Shown one piece after another: positions 44,732 to 56,433 of a stretch of DNA of 64,000 nt (its first letter is position 1; each line of letters starts with the position of its first letter). Under the pieces are notes generated by a model. That model was not told where the DNA came from and searched no databases. It saw only the letters and a program-made list of their open reading frames with translations. Both the position numbers and the translations under genes were made by a program. The stretch is from Lasioglossum baleicum (Eukaryota; Arthropoda; Insecta; Hymenoptera; Halictidae): contig NC_134934.1 of the NCBI RefSeq assembly GCF_051020765.1, positions 15,018,001 to 15,082,000 of the forward strand. Reading direction: 5' to 3'.

Positions 44732-46548
44732 CAATCTAATATTATAAATGTTGTAATATTATAAAATATTACAACCTAATAATTAACGAAACTTCGCTAG
44801 AGTCACATATGTATCTTAACTTTCCAATTTTTATTTCATTCGATAAATTACTGCTGGAAATGCACTCGCAGTGTTAAAATTGTCAAATACTGTTACTATA
44901 ACTTGTGTTATACGCGTCCCCAATACAATCAAAAATTTACATCTTTGATGCCGTGGGATTAGAACAAGGAAAAATCTGGAGAACGCAACGAAGCAATTTT
45001 TCGGAAACGGCGTCGTTGAAACCGAAACAGCGGTGCGCTACTCCATTCCCGTAATGCAACTGCGTTTTCTTTGGTCCTGCACCGGGAAAATTAAGTGGCA
45101 CGAATATAATCTGCAAGCCACGTCGACTTTATCTCACTGTTGTATCCGTGATACCGCGCGCGTGCCACGTAATGCGGAATAATTGGAACAACTGTACCGC
45201 CGCCATTACGCGGAAACAACGGTAACAGTGGCGAACGAGATGAGAGCTGCAACAGAAACTGCACCAGGAAACTGCATCCGACGAAATCCGAGTGCACGAT
45301 AACACGATACAATCGAAGAACAAGGCTCGAATTACTTTCGCGACGGTTGTCCAGCGGAGCGAGGAGTAAAGAGCGTAATTAAGAGATTTATGGCTTAATT
45401 AGAGCACCCCGCGAGGACAATTAAAGAACGCGCGTGTTAAAAGTATTGTTACTGTTTTAAAACAGTTCTGCTCAAAATTGTGTTGTTTCGAAATGACATA
45501 GATCAGTCGTCGCTTGTTTCGCATTTTAATAGAATCTGTTAAAAAGTTTCGCGACTCTTTAACGAAATGGATCACTGATTAACAATTAAGGAGGTAAAGC
45601 TCGTTCCACCGGCCAGGGTGAAGGTCCGACCGACAGGAAATACTTTGCTAGCTTGGACCGAGACATTTTTCACATAACTTCCCGGTTACGGTCCTTCCCT
45701 CGGCAATGCAAATTATTTCGGGTCGAATTGCTGCGGCGGGAATGACCCCGGATAAAATTCGCAGCTACAGGCCTACGTCCCTGGCCGCGAAATTTCACGA
45801 CGCCGCAAACGTGCGCGGCTCGTTTCGACCATTCCACCTACCATTCGAGAATTTCGGATATTTTCATTGCTTGCGTGACGCAATTAGTTCTGTTCCCCGA
45901 GAACCTCGTCTTGAAACTTCAAACTAAACCCTGGAATGAGTTGGTGATCTTCTCAAACCATTTTTATAATTTATGCAATTTATTTGTATACTTTTATTCT
46001 TTATAACGTCAATAATTGTAAGAAGAAACACTTCTTTTTAGTGTCCCCACGAATGTTTTTTATTTCTCAGTCCAAAATTTCTTCGATGGAAAACAATTTC
46101 TCAGATCCATTCTAAACTATTAAATAATTTTTTGTTCGATAGTTACAACAACCAATGGATCGCGTCGTAGCTGAAAGCGAGTCACCCTAATATTGAGATG
46201 CTAACCGCGATTTTAATTCAAGACTCCCCTCTCTCACAGAACTCACCCCCCACGTTTATTATTCATCCCCGAGAAATTCGGAAAGCCCTCGCGGCAAGAT
46301 GGCGTCGTCGATGAAAATTTTCTCGTCGGTATTTCGCCTGGACATGGCTACGCGTGACTGGAATTAAACCGATGAAACTATGCGACGCAGAACGATTTTC
46401 CCTTGTGTGCGGGGATGGAGAGGGATGAACTAACCGTGGGAACACGCATCTATCGTCTTTAAATATATTCTGTTCAAACTCATACATCATTCATCTAACG
46501 AATTTTCATGGAAAATGTGTTTTAAATTCCTAGAAACGTTTTGAAAGA
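44732..46548. other. Non-coding stretch, nothing recognised
   Basis: AT-rich to 44960, then CpG-rich blocks at 45000-45330 and 45600-45900 with open frames lacking known motifs. Confidence 0.4.
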
Positions 46549-46950
46549 TACACTCCCGTCCATATAAGTCACCGAACACTTGTTCAAATTTCGATGCAGA
46601 CGATTCTTTGTTATTGAAGGACCTATATTATGGAATAAAAACGGTACTTACTCATTTTTTCTAATGTAGAGAACATGTAAATCAAATCTGACCAAAATAT
46701 CCTATATCTTCTAAATTTTCATTATTATACTTATATTTTCTAATTAAAGTGTAATTGAGTGCGTGCCTCAAGCCAAACAAAATTTAAAAGGACATTCGCC
46801 CTTTCAAGTCTCTAGCTCATCGGGAAGTTAGTTTAAAATCAATTGCAAAATTTGTACCGAACAGACAGACAGACAGACAGACGGACGGACGGACGGACGA
46901 ACAAGAAAGCAAGCTAACAAAAACGTAGTAAAAACAAACTTTAACAACCA
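46549..46950 (+). mobile_element. Transposon remnants with GACA/GACG microsatellite and dispersed repeat copy C
   Basis: TACACTCCCGTCCATATAAG resembles a Tc1-type left end; no mirror was found. At 46795-46945 the words TCTCTAGCTCATCGGGAAGT and AAGCAAGCTAACAAAAACGT follow copies A and B, with (ACAG)n and (ACGG)n at 46857-46900 inserted between them. Confidence 0.5.
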
Positions 46951-47062
46951 TTTTCTTTGTTATAAACAATTTTGCGGCACGTTTCTCTTACAAATGTCCA
47001 CCTATCCAGAGGTGTAGATTCACCCCTACGACGGATGTCCATTCCTTTTTATACACCCTGTA
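46951..47062 (-). mobile_element. Possible element end of the ACACCCTGTA type
   Basis: TTTTTATACACCCTGTACAA resembles the inverted CAGGGTGT ends elsewhere in the window, but the interior does not match those families and no second end was found. Confidence 0.25.
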
Positions 47063-47806
47063 CAATTTGAATCTAAAAAAATGTTCGCGGTATTAAACGT
47101 GCGTTGTCTCTTGCTCATCTCAGGAATTAGCGGAAAATGGTGTCACGGATAGTTCCTCAGTTTTCGTAAAATATCCCCGAACGCGTTAATTATAATAGTT
47201 GTGAAATTCCCAGCGTAATCGGGAAATTACGGTGCGGATGGCTTCTCCCCCCAGGCTCCTTAAGCTTCTTTCGACCCATACCAATCAGGAAATTGTTGTC
47301 AAAGTTGCCAAACTGTTTGCGGTGTCGAACAACGTTTCGCTACACTGCGTAATCCTCGAAAGCGAACTGTTCAGTTCCAGGACTTCAGACTTTCGAAGAT
47401 GGTCGCAAGGACACGAGTTCAGGATGCGTGCATTCAGAATGCAACTTTGTTAGGTTACAGAGAACTGTCTAGGGAAGATCCTCAACAACTTGGAGACTTG
47501 TTATAATTAACACAGAAACTCGCTAATTATTGGCAACGTTCTTGCATCGTCTCATTTGGCTTCGGAGAAAATTCACGAAACTTTCAAGAAATTTCACAGG
47601 TATAAATATTGTCTGTAGATATTCTTCGAAACCCACAGCGCTTGATAAAATATTTGTTAAACAATTTTTCGCATATTCTTTCTCTTAGAAATTGTTCAAC
47701 ATATGTATTAGAGCCAGACTAAAAATTGTTGCAGCAATTATTTGTACAGGATGATGTACAATGAAGTGTTACGTTGTTTATCGATTTCCTGCTCTTTTTA
47801 TTTCAG
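47063..47806. other. Candidate intron upstream of the terminal exon
   Basis: No clear upstream exon. It ends with TCCTGCTCTTTTTATTTCAG, an excellent pyrimidine tract and acceptor. Confidence 0.3.
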
Positions 47807-47971
47807 ATAAACGAAGATCATGTGGTGCACGAAAGTTCGCCGATTCAATTGCGAGCATTTCGCGGAGCTTCTCAGGTTCCGTATCATTACAGCCGATCGA
47901 ACACACTTCTCTACGATCTAATGAAAGCAGACAAGGCGGATTATGACCGGGATAAATACTTTTTCGATTAG
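47807..47971 (+). CDS. Candidate terminal coding exon (54 codons and stop)
   Basis: Directly after a strong acceptor (CTGCTCTTTTTATTTCAG) an open frame reads INEDHVVHESSPIQLRAF, continues through VPYHYSRSNTLLYDLMKADK and an acidic, aromatic tail ending DKYFFD, then TAG. Composition is that of a real protein tail: charged, with no simple sequence. I do not recognise the family. The frame starts in phase 0 if the reading is right; the alternative frame over the same bases reads less naturally. No donor-flanked partner exon was found upstream. No AATAAA was noticed until about 49225. The gene would run left to right. Confidence 0.4.
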   Translation: MNEDHVVHESSPIQLRAFRGASQVPYHYSRSNTLLYDLMKADKADYDRDKYFFD

Positions 47972-49156
47972 AACTCGACATTTAGCCCGGAGGAGTTAAT
48001 CCCGGCGCCCTGCGCGTTTACTCGAAGCGATACGAAGTCAGGAGGCGCGGGATATCATGAAAATTGGGAAAGTTCCGCCGGAATCCGGAAAACTTTCTAC
48101 ACCCTCGTGTTCCATTCGAAACGCGTTACAACTTTCGCAACGGGATTCCCGCGGCTGTCGATGCGGAAAGTCGCTGGGGACAACGACAGTTAAGGAGACG
48201 TCCCTGGTTCTCTCCGTCAATATTCGTTCCACTGAACATTTAGATATTCTTTTCTAATTAACCGAATTGCATATTCTTGCGAAACTTTGTATACTTATTC
48301 AAACCTGTCCGGAGTACCTTCATGAATTTTAGCGGATATGTAACATGTGAGAGTTTTGAAAAGAAGTTCCTGATCTTAGATTTGTCAAAGAAATAATTTC
48401 GTTTCGAGCATTGTCCTGTACAAGATTGCCGCTGGTTCTGGGGTAATTAACGTTCTAGTTCGTAAACAGTAGACCGTGTAATTTACATTCGTGAAACACA
48501 CTTTGCACAGAGACAGTAAGAGGAACGTACGTCACGCAAAAGCAAACTGTTTCTTCGCTGATCCACAGAAATTTCGACGAATCGATTCGCGAAATTCGAC
48601 CAAACTCTAGGCCCACCGTTTCCGCGAACTAACAAATTCGACCCTGCGTATTCAATCGTTCCCACTGAAAACGAGCTGCCAAACATGTTACGGAAGTTCA
48701 TCGGCTTGATCCCCCGAGCACTGTGCGCGTTTAGGGCTATAACTCTGGCGGAAACTCGGTTCTTAAACGCTTTATATTTCAGACATTTGTGCCTGGGGCA
48801 AAACACGGCTTGCTGAAAGTTCGAGCTCGACGTTCCCTGTAAACTTCGCGGACTCTTCGGAAGCTTTTTGCTGGGAACGACATCGTAAAGTCTGCGACCG
48901 GGCACAGACGAGTAGAACGATCAAGTAGGGAAGTAGAACGATCAAGTAGGGAAGTAGAATGGCGAAGAATGTCCCTTGCGATCTGTAAATGGCTTACGTG
49001 CCCGTGAACGAAATTGCAGGTTCAGCAATGACACGACGTAATTCGATTATTGTGCATCTGTTCGATAGAGTTACACAGTGTGAAAATTCACGGACGTGGC
49101 TTAGACGTGTCTGAACAAGTGTGCGCAGTTTCGTGAAAAAAGGGCAAATCGGCTTA
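47972..49156. other. Non-coding stretch or 3' untranslated sequence
   Basis: If the preceding exon is real its 3'UTR lies here. A 140-codon frame at 48483-48905 on the - strand has no recognisable motif. A 21-bp tandem repeat sits at 48911-48957. Confidence 0.35.
48911..48957. repeat. 21-bp tandem repeat, 2.2 copies
   Basis: AGTAGAACGATCAAGTAGGG plus A occurs twice perfectly, followed by AGTAGAA. Confidence 0.85.
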
Positions 49157-49160
49157 TTAA

Positions 49161-49400
49161 TACGTTCGCTGCCGAGCGACATTTTCAAAAACGGTTCCAC
49201 CACGCCAACAAATTTTAATTAATTGTGAAATAAAAATACAAAACATGTATTTATGGGAAAGATAATGAATGTTGATGATTTTTAATTGCTTTATTGATTA
49301 TACGAGTTATATCGTAGTCGGTTTTTGCGACAAAATGTTTTATTTTAACACAAATACAAACTTCGACCTACGAGATAACTCGTTGTTGGCAGCGAACGTG
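49161..49400. mobile_element. piggyBac-like MITE (family PB-3)
   Basis: TTAA (49157-49160), then TACGTTCGCTGCCGAGCGAC; the right end is GTTGTTGGCAGCGAACGTG, then TTAA (49401-49404). The ends are inverted repeats with an exact TTAA duplication. The 240-bp interior is AT-rich without transposase. Confidence 0.75.
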
Positions 49401-50220
49401 TTAAAAAGTTGTCTTATTTTATTAGAAGTTAGAAAGTTTCGTAAAAATGTGACTATCGGCTTATTGGAAAAAATTGTGACGAACATAAAGGCTAAATTCA
49501 TGAACAAAAATTCAAGTAAGTAAGTAAGTATGCAAAATTTCATTGAATTATACGATTCAGTTCGTCAAGAAAAAATTGTTAAAGCGTACCCTTCGTTCTA
49601 TTGATGCAGAATAGTTTCACGATTAGTTGCAGCCCCGGAGTCGCCTGTTAATCGAGTTAACACCTGTCCGAGAGCCAGAAGCGAGACCGAGTGGCTCGAT
49701 CGAGGTAATCAAGCCGAGTTTTGTTTACTTTCTCTCGTTTGTCCATTGTTTGAAGAGTCGCACCGAATCTCGCGAGTAGCTGGGCGTCGCGACGCGTATA
49801 CGCGCGAGCGTCGACGCCCCAGACCGACGCCAGTCTCATTGATTCTGCTACGAACGTCCAAAGCCCTTTTCCACTCGTGCTCGAGTGCCGGTTCTACTTC
49901 GTCCATTCCAAAAACTCGATTTTTCTACCTTGAATTTGTCTACAGAATCTTGCAAATGTTCTAGTCAAAAATCTTAACGAAAGTCGAAGTTTCGATGAAC
50001 AGGTAATTCCTGTTGGCTTGGTAAATTCATTCGAGAATTGCTTACTTTACAAAATAAGATCAAGTTGTCAAAAATAAGAAGACGACAATTGTAAAGATAA
50101 GAAGGCTTCAATTTGTTCAGATTTTGAATGATTTTTATCATTGTATTGGCTCGAGGAAATTGTTCTCATTATTCTTGGAAAATTTAATAAATTTCAACTT
50201 TTCGTATAGTATACTATAAT
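49401..50220. other. Non-coding with an AAGT microsatellite and a CpG-rich block
   Basis: AAGTAAGTAAGTAAGT lies at 49514-49529. A GC- and CpG-rich block at 49660-49910 has overlapping frames on both strands and the palindrome-like GACGCGTATACGCGCGAGCG. It may be regulatory; no gene recognised. Confidence 0.4.
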
Positions 50221-50394
50221 TAGACAGCGGATCTTTATGCAAAATGAAAATGTTCTACCCCCGATTTGCAACCAACCGGAGTGAAATAGAAAATGATTTA
50301 CTTTCCTAACACTTTTAATAGGTCGAAAATAATATAACTGAGGTATTTAATTCTTTTAATGTTTTCACTTATAAATGCAATAAAATGACTGCGT
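50221..50394 (+). mobile_element. Family-T MITE, subfamily with TGCAACCAACCGGAGTGAAAT
   Basis: Starts TAGACAGCGGATCTTTATGC and ends AAATGCAATAAAATGACTGC. The interior GGAGTGAAATAGAAAATGAT and AAAATAATATAACTGAG is shared with the inverted copy at 58897-59076 and partly with 51345-51486, defining a subfamily. Confidence 0.75.
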
Positions 50395-51344
50395 AAATTC
50401 GTGAGCTCTCATACACACCGTGGATTTAAACGAAAGTTATGGTTGCGGACGGAGTTGGGGAAGCTTGATTCGGGAAAGGGGATGGAATTGATGTCATGGG
50501 TGGTGCAGGACAAATCGGATTCGAGGGGAAGCAACCGCAGGACGAATCGTGGAAAAGTGTTAGTTTCTGAACAGATAGATGATGGAGGAAGTGAAGGGTT
50601 CGAAGAATTGTGTGTTCGGCGACGACAACCGGTCCCTTTAAATATGGATTACGGGAAACGAGTTCACGTGGGTCGAATACAAGTGCAACAGCGCTAATAG
50701 AATCAGCTCGGCGCGGTCGCTGTTGCTTTTAGGGGCGCAGCGCGCAAACGTAATTGCATCTTCCGCTTGAACCTGCTTAATAAATTCCACGGAAAGTTTT
50801 CGAAGCGCAGATCCTGGGGTAGAAGCCTCGGGATCAGTAATTTTCGCGATCGGATCGTGTTCGTCCGAAACCTACTTTTTCCTTATCAATCATTTCTATT
50901 TTTCATCACGAAGATGAAACTCAATTTTTTGTCATTTAGATTTACATTTTCCAGGCAACTTAAAAATCCCATGCTTGTAGAATTTCTGTTTTATTGGCAA
51001 AAGATTGAATTATAATGACTGTTTACGACATTATTTGAAATGCAATATACCGCATAAAAGAATGTAAAGAGTGAAAAACAATGGTAATTCGATGGTACAT
51101 CCTCTCCTTAAGCAGTACACAATTTTTTCTTTCTTGTACTGCATTTTTAATGTTGCGCTAATAAAAAAGCAAACGCTGATGGAAATGCCTGCTTTGATTT
51201 TGCATATTTAATGCGATAACAAAAAAATGCTTGAAAGTCTAGAACAAGGCAGGAAATGACGTCTGAATAAATGTCAGTCGTCAAGATATACCAGGATTTT
51301 GCGATTTAAACTAAAAACATGGAAACAAAAATTTCCTGAAAATT
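50395..51344. other. Non-coding stretch, nothing recognised
   Basis: A 98-codon frame at 50401-50697 and an AT-rich frame at 50767-51015 are unrecognised. Confidence 0.4.
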
Positions 51345-51486
51345 AAATGGAAATTTATTTTCTTTCTTAATATGTTTAGCAGGTTGATAATAATATATCA
51401 GTGTTTTCGAATTCTTCTAATATTTCTACTGTTTTAAATCGCGCCTACTCGTTTTTGTCATAACTGCATAAAATTCGCTGTCTATT
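51345..51486 (+). mobile_element. Family-T MITE, right part
   Basis: TGGAAATTTATTTTCTTTCT, CGCCTACTCGTTTTTGTCAT and GCATAAAATTCGCTGTCTA follow the subfamily of 50221 and 58897. The left end is missing. Confidence 0.65.
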
Positions 51487-52839
51487 AAAAACAAATGGAG
51501 GATGAAAGGTGCAGAAAGAAGATTTATGTGGAATTTTTCAACGTTCCACGACTCGGTTTATGATACCAATAGCAATTACGCGTACACCGGTCCGGTGAAA
51601 CGAAATTTATTTGATAGACCGTTCCCAGTCGATCGCGAGAAATCAACGAAATTAATTCGTGCCCCGCGATTCGTACGCCGTGACGGGATTCTTTATCGGT
51701 GAACGTTCCTGTCGATTACCATATGCTAGTTGCGGTCCCGCTACATTTTGCGGTTGATCGGCCGCTGTTGCCATTCGCGTACGCGTCGCAATTAATTATA
51801 TATTAAACTTATGGCTATCTGCAGCTTCTGTTCTATCGATTCGAATAATATTGTTGTTCGAACGGCCGACCTAGGGAATTTCGCCTAATTTGTATATCGA
51901 CGAAGGAGCTGAAACTGTTCATGATTGCATTCAATTTGCAAACTGGGTCTCTCAGAATATCACGGAATTGATTATTATTATCAAACAGCGAAGTCAACTC
52001 AGCTGCAGATGCAATTACGCAAACATCAATTAATAAGATTGCTAGAATAACAGAAGTCAGTACCAGATGTTATTCTTATTCATTTTGATATTCTTAATGT
52101 ATGAGACTGTATGTAAGAAAATATGATTTTACAGCTACATAATTAACCAGGACAGCTGAGTAATCATGAATATCAACGGAGCATCGACATATTGACGATC
52201 GAGCACCTCCTACAAAAGCCTTTGCATCCCACAAATTACCCTAAGCTCCCTTTAGGAGCCATCGCGTGGCGAACCTTGGTAAACCCACAGATTCTAAATC
52301 GTCTGGAGTCTCCTAATTGGATCAAGTCATATCTCGCTTTCGATTGAAGGTAAAAGAAGTCGTGGAAAAATATAATTCGTTGCAGCAATACATCTGGAAA
52401 ATGCAGATGCACCTTCCACAAGATGAAACTCTATTTATTTGTTTAGAAATATTCTGCTTTGGAAAATATGATTAATGAACTGCTGCTGATTTGTATGCAG
52501 AACAAATATTATCGAAATTAATTGTAACATACAGGAGCTATGTAATTATTAAGTTCTCTCTAATGGAATGGAAATAATAGAATAGTATTATTAAAATGTT
52601 TAAATATTTAGTATGAAATTCAAAATTGTTGGAAAATTATAAAAATTAAAGATGTCAATATACAATGGTATATATGGTAAATGGGGCTTACCATTCAACT
52701 TCGTCCTTCAGACATTTGACGTATCTTTAAAAACAAGAAAGATATTTAAAGTGATCAAGTTAGGTGAAATACCCGGTATAATTTCTCCTCTATTAAAATT
52801 ATTGCGGGAAGAAATAACATTCAATTTAGTTTCTATTTA
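51487..52839. other. Non-coding with a weak exon-like frame on the - strand
   Basis: On the - strand, TGCATCTGCATTTTCCAG near 52397 is followed by a frame open to about 52236 (VLLQRIIFFHDFF onward), and GTAATT could serve as donor. The family is unknown and the case weak. The + frame at 51502-51702 is unrecognised. Confidence 0.3.
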
Positions 52840-52888
52840 TTGCAATCGATGCAGACAAGTTTTATTTTGCATAAAGATTCTCAGTCTA
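52840..52888 (-). mobile_element. Family-T end
   Basis: CAATCGATGCAGACAAG, then TTTTATTTTGCATAAAGATT and CTCAGTCTA, is the inverted left end of the 30509-type subfamily. Confidence 0.6.
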
Positions 52889-53634
52889 CATATGTCATAA
52901 ATGTCTAACGATTCGGATTCTTCTCATAACGTTGCCAAATGTTTTCCGTAAATTGTTTTCATCGAGTTTGAGGATTAACTAGAATCTCGGGGAGAGATCT
53001 GCGTGCGTTCAGCGTTCGGGAAAATGATTTTTATCCGCTTTCAAACCACTATGACAGCCGACAACGGAACGACCGGAAGTAGACGGTCGCGGGGAGGTTT
53101 ATACATATAGTATATTTCTCTCGTGGAGCAAGCCGCGCGCGCCGATCTGCATACTGGTCGGCTCGTGCATACAAATTGCACGCATGCAAATTGCACCGCG
53201 GTATGCGCACGTGCGAGACGGCGCGGCGAACGATGTGACATTGAACGCGCGCGTTGCAATACAACGCCGCGCAAAAGTATGCGAACAATTGTCACATTCT
53301 CCATGAACCCATTGTACACAAAGTACAAACCAAACTAAATAATATTTACTAACACGTTGATTTACAAACGTACAAAGGATGCATTAACAAAACTAACCAA
53401 TTGATGTAACTGGTTTAGAGATAAATATTAGACGATAGCATAAGTTCGTGCCCGATTTGAAAATAAAATTCAATGGTTAAGTTTTAAAGAGTACAGCTTT
53501 ATTAACCATTCTTTCTTAATTGTAGAAAAGAATGGTGACTGTATAATTTTTTTTACTTATGCAATCATCTGATACACGTACGTTCGAAATGAAATTTGTC
53601 GTGCCCAAGAAGCCTAATCATTCTTCCGAATTTT
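52889..53634. other. Non-coding with a CpG-rich octamer block
   Basis: At 53120-53290 sequence is CpG-dense with ATGCAAATTGCAC and ACAAATTGCACGCATGC, that is, an octamer-like word with a partial repeat, and a TATACATATAGTATA word just upstream. It could be a regulatory element. An imperfect AT-rich inverted repeat (TTAACCATTC / GAATGGT) lies at 53478-53530. Confidence 0.35.
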
Positions 53635-53813
53635 AAGCATTTACGACAAAACTCAGTAGGTGAAACAGTAAAAACATTTAAAACATGCAAGAATACGGAG
53701 ACGTCATCTTCAATCAATTAAAATGATTTACACAAGAAATGAATCTATATTTAGCTTCATATTCCCATGCAAATGATGTATGAACATTTTATTTTGCATA
53801 AAGATCCGCTGAC
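53635..53813 (-). mobile_element. Family-T MITE, nearly full length, inverted
   Basis: CAGTAGGTGAAACAGTAAAA, ATGATTTACACAAGAAATGA, TTCATATTCCCATGCAAATG and TTGCATAAAGATCCGCTGA follow the 6013 copy in reverse. The last few bases of each end are worn. Confidence 0.7.
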
Positions 53814-55379
53814 TCAATGAGTAGGCTACTACGTTAAATCCGCTGAAAAGACGAATTCAGCGAGCTGTATTAAATTTACCAATAGGGACTGAAAAATGAA
53901 TGACAATGTTCATAGGGAGTACAGAAACCATAGTAAAATTCAATAATCATTTCGTAAATACGACTAAGGTAATTGCGCTGAAATGATTTCATACTTTTGA
54001 GCGTCAGTGTACACACAGCGTGTCAACAACCGTGCTACATGAATCACGGATGCAATGAGCAAGCCCGGCGGCGCGGCGGGTCGCGTCGTCTGTTGCAATC
54101 GCAGTTACATTCACCCTCCTTGTTGTCATAATCGGCGTTCACGGATCCTAGATTGCCACCACGCCGCTAATATCGCAGAAATTCTGCAAAGTCGCGGAGC
54201 CGTCGCGTCGCGTCGACTCGGAACACGAGATATTTAATTTCCGGGACAGGTTTCCGACTCTGCGATCGACTACGTACTCCCTTTCACCTGGATTTGAAGG
54301 ATTGCTTAAACGGAACTCGATCGAACGCTCCCGACTCCCTTAAATTTCATCCTGCTCAGAAAAACGCTGATAAGACCTCCTAAGGAATATCGACACGGTT
54401 CAAGCTTGGGCGTGTCTGCGATCTACAGTCGGTCGCAAAAGTCGGAAAGCTTCTATTGTTCGCTTACTTGCCTTCTGCGACGACAGATAGTCCTCCCACT
54501 TTTCAATCAAAATGCTGCAATTGATGGTTTTGTGTTCTTTGTACACATTCTTGTATAAATCACGCAGTTTATCGCAACGAAAGTGAGGCGAAAATGATAA
54601 CGCATTTGATTGTGCAATTTGTGATTCCGTTTATCCATTTGCAGAAGTCTAATCAATATTTTATTAATTTTCTCGATGACCACCGTCATTCGAACGCATT
54701 TTTATCTATCGTCTCCAAATCAGATTCCACAACAATATTCTACTAATTTCGTTGGCAACCAATTGCGACAGAATACATTTTTATTGATCATCATTTCGAA
54801 ATGAAATTCCCTAAAACGTCCGATATGTATCGGCGAAGTAAATCGTGACCAAACTGCAATATCTCACGCTGCAATTTACATTTTTGTAGGAGATTTCGGA
54901 ACCCCCGCAATTAAACAGAATGTTATTTTCCGCACGAGTGGCTGCGGTAAATTGAAAACAGGATGAAATTTCACATTACGAGAAGTTCAGTAGTTTAATA
55001 GAAATAAATTCGGAGAGTGTATTACCATCGCGTGCACGTATGAATATTTATATATTCTGTAATGTGATGGCGAATATTCAAATATTAATATGAATACAAT
55101 CAATTTAACCAGCGGAAGCGTGTTAACAACAGCATTCTCGGTGGCTGTGCTGCATACTGAAAAAGTATAAAACGCTTGAATTATGTAAAAAATATCTTAA
55201 TGTTTTTACAAAGATGTTTTCAGAGCAATGTTCAGCATTTTTCACAGAAAACATGTCTTCAGTTTTCCACCTAACAATATCATACAAAATATTTTAAATA
55301 AAATTGAACAATGAACAAGAAATAGAAACCAAGTTCAATGTTATTGCTTCCCTTAATGATTTTAATTTGGCGTCTTCTA
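53814..55379. other. Non-coding stretch, nothing recognised
   Basis: GC-rich with CpG at 54055-54240; otherwise AT-rich. No convincing frames, transposon pairs or RNA genes seen. Confidence 0.4.
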
Positions 55380-55457
55380 TTTTAAAAATCTTCCAATAAC
55401 TTTGAATTTCATCTACTCAATTTTCCTATAGATAAATGCCTAAAGATCCGCAGTCTA
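55380..55457 (+). mobile_element. Family-T right-end fragment
   Basis: TTTCATCTACTCAATTTTCC, then ATAAATGCCTAAAGATCCGC and AGTCTA. The approach resembles the right end, but GATC in the terminus is a left-end feature, suggesting a recombinant. Confidence 0.5.
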
Positions 55458-56127
55458 GTTACAACAATTTAAACATCGGCAACTTTTGAAACTTTTTTTC
55501 GAATCCGCCGCGTTCGAAGGAAGAAAATGAATAATTCGCAAAAATGTGCAGAATGTGTTCCAATAATTAACAAGGGCTGTAGGAAGCCGTCGATTTCTTC
55601 ATCTCTCCACAGAGTCTGTTCCATGGGGAATATGAGGACGGCCGTGGAATTATATCCCGCAGGTTTTAACCGACCGGTAATAAACGGCACGGTGTTCCGT
55701 GCTCGAACTTTGTGCTTGGTAAAATACAGTTATTTCCTGCGGCTAATCAATTACCAGGTTTCAAGCTCTCGTGATAGTATCCGAGCAGCCACGGTGATCA
55801 TTCCGTCACAGGGTTGTACAGCCTGGAATTTTCCGGCAGTTTCGGAACGCTGTTGTTCCACCAGGCAGCGCGTATTTCATTTAGGAAGAGGGACCGACGT
55901 TATCGGCCATGTTCGGGAATGTCTTCCTACACAACCGGATTTTTATTCGATGTCTGCACACTGACACGACAAATTGCTCTTGTTGGATACTTCGTTATAT
56001 GATAGTTTATAATCTATTGCTGTTGCCGAGACATTCAAGACAAACATGTTAACAAAGAAAAGACAGTACCTCGCACATATAATAAACAACTTTTATTAAA
56101 AGCCCTACAGTTACCATTTTTGTTTAT
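55458..56127. other. Non-coding stretch with an unrecognised 145-codon frame
   Basis: The frame at 55527-55964 (+) has several cysteines but no spacing I can assign to a family. Confidence 0.35.
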
Positions 56128-56433
56128 CACTTTACCTACCGAAAGCCTATTAATAAGATTATCAATAATTGTGCTGTACCAAAAGAAAGCATAGAAATTT
56201 TATTTTTCTTCAATCTTACATGAAAGTATTAAGTCGGAAAGAAAGTTCTTACAGTTTCTGTTATGTTGATTTTATAATAAAAACCGCAAAAACTTTCTTT
56301 CCAACATATTAGATGACATTATTGAGAGCAACTTTTTAGTTCACAATGAAAATAGCTGTTGCTGTTGAAGGTTCCATTAAAAAGCGTTTAGTCATGAACC
56401 AAAATTATGCAATAATCACCGGACGATAATGTG
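56128..56433 (-). mobile_element. PB-1 MITE interrupted by a mariner-like MITE
   Basis: CACTTTACCTACCGAAAGCC at the left and GCAATAATCACCGGACGATA, ATGTG, TTAA at the right are the reverse of 14168-14414. Interior words such as GAAAGCATAGAAATTTTATT are shared. The 79-bp palindrome at 56229-56307 splits it. The left TTAA is mutated to TTAT. Confidence 0.75.
56229..56307 (-). mobile_element. Small mariner-like MITE nested in PB-1
   Basis: TTAAGTCGGAAAGAAAGTTC to AACTTTCTTTCCAACA; the core GATTTTATAATAAAAACCGC is the reverse of the copy at 9261-9334. The surrounding PB-1 sequence resumes on both sides, so this insertion is the later event. Confidence 0.75.

Noticed and set aside
46857..46900. 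GACA/GACG repeats as a possible CRISPR-like or satellite array
   Set aside because: Simple 4-bp microsatellite without spacers, embedded in a transposon-derived repeat.
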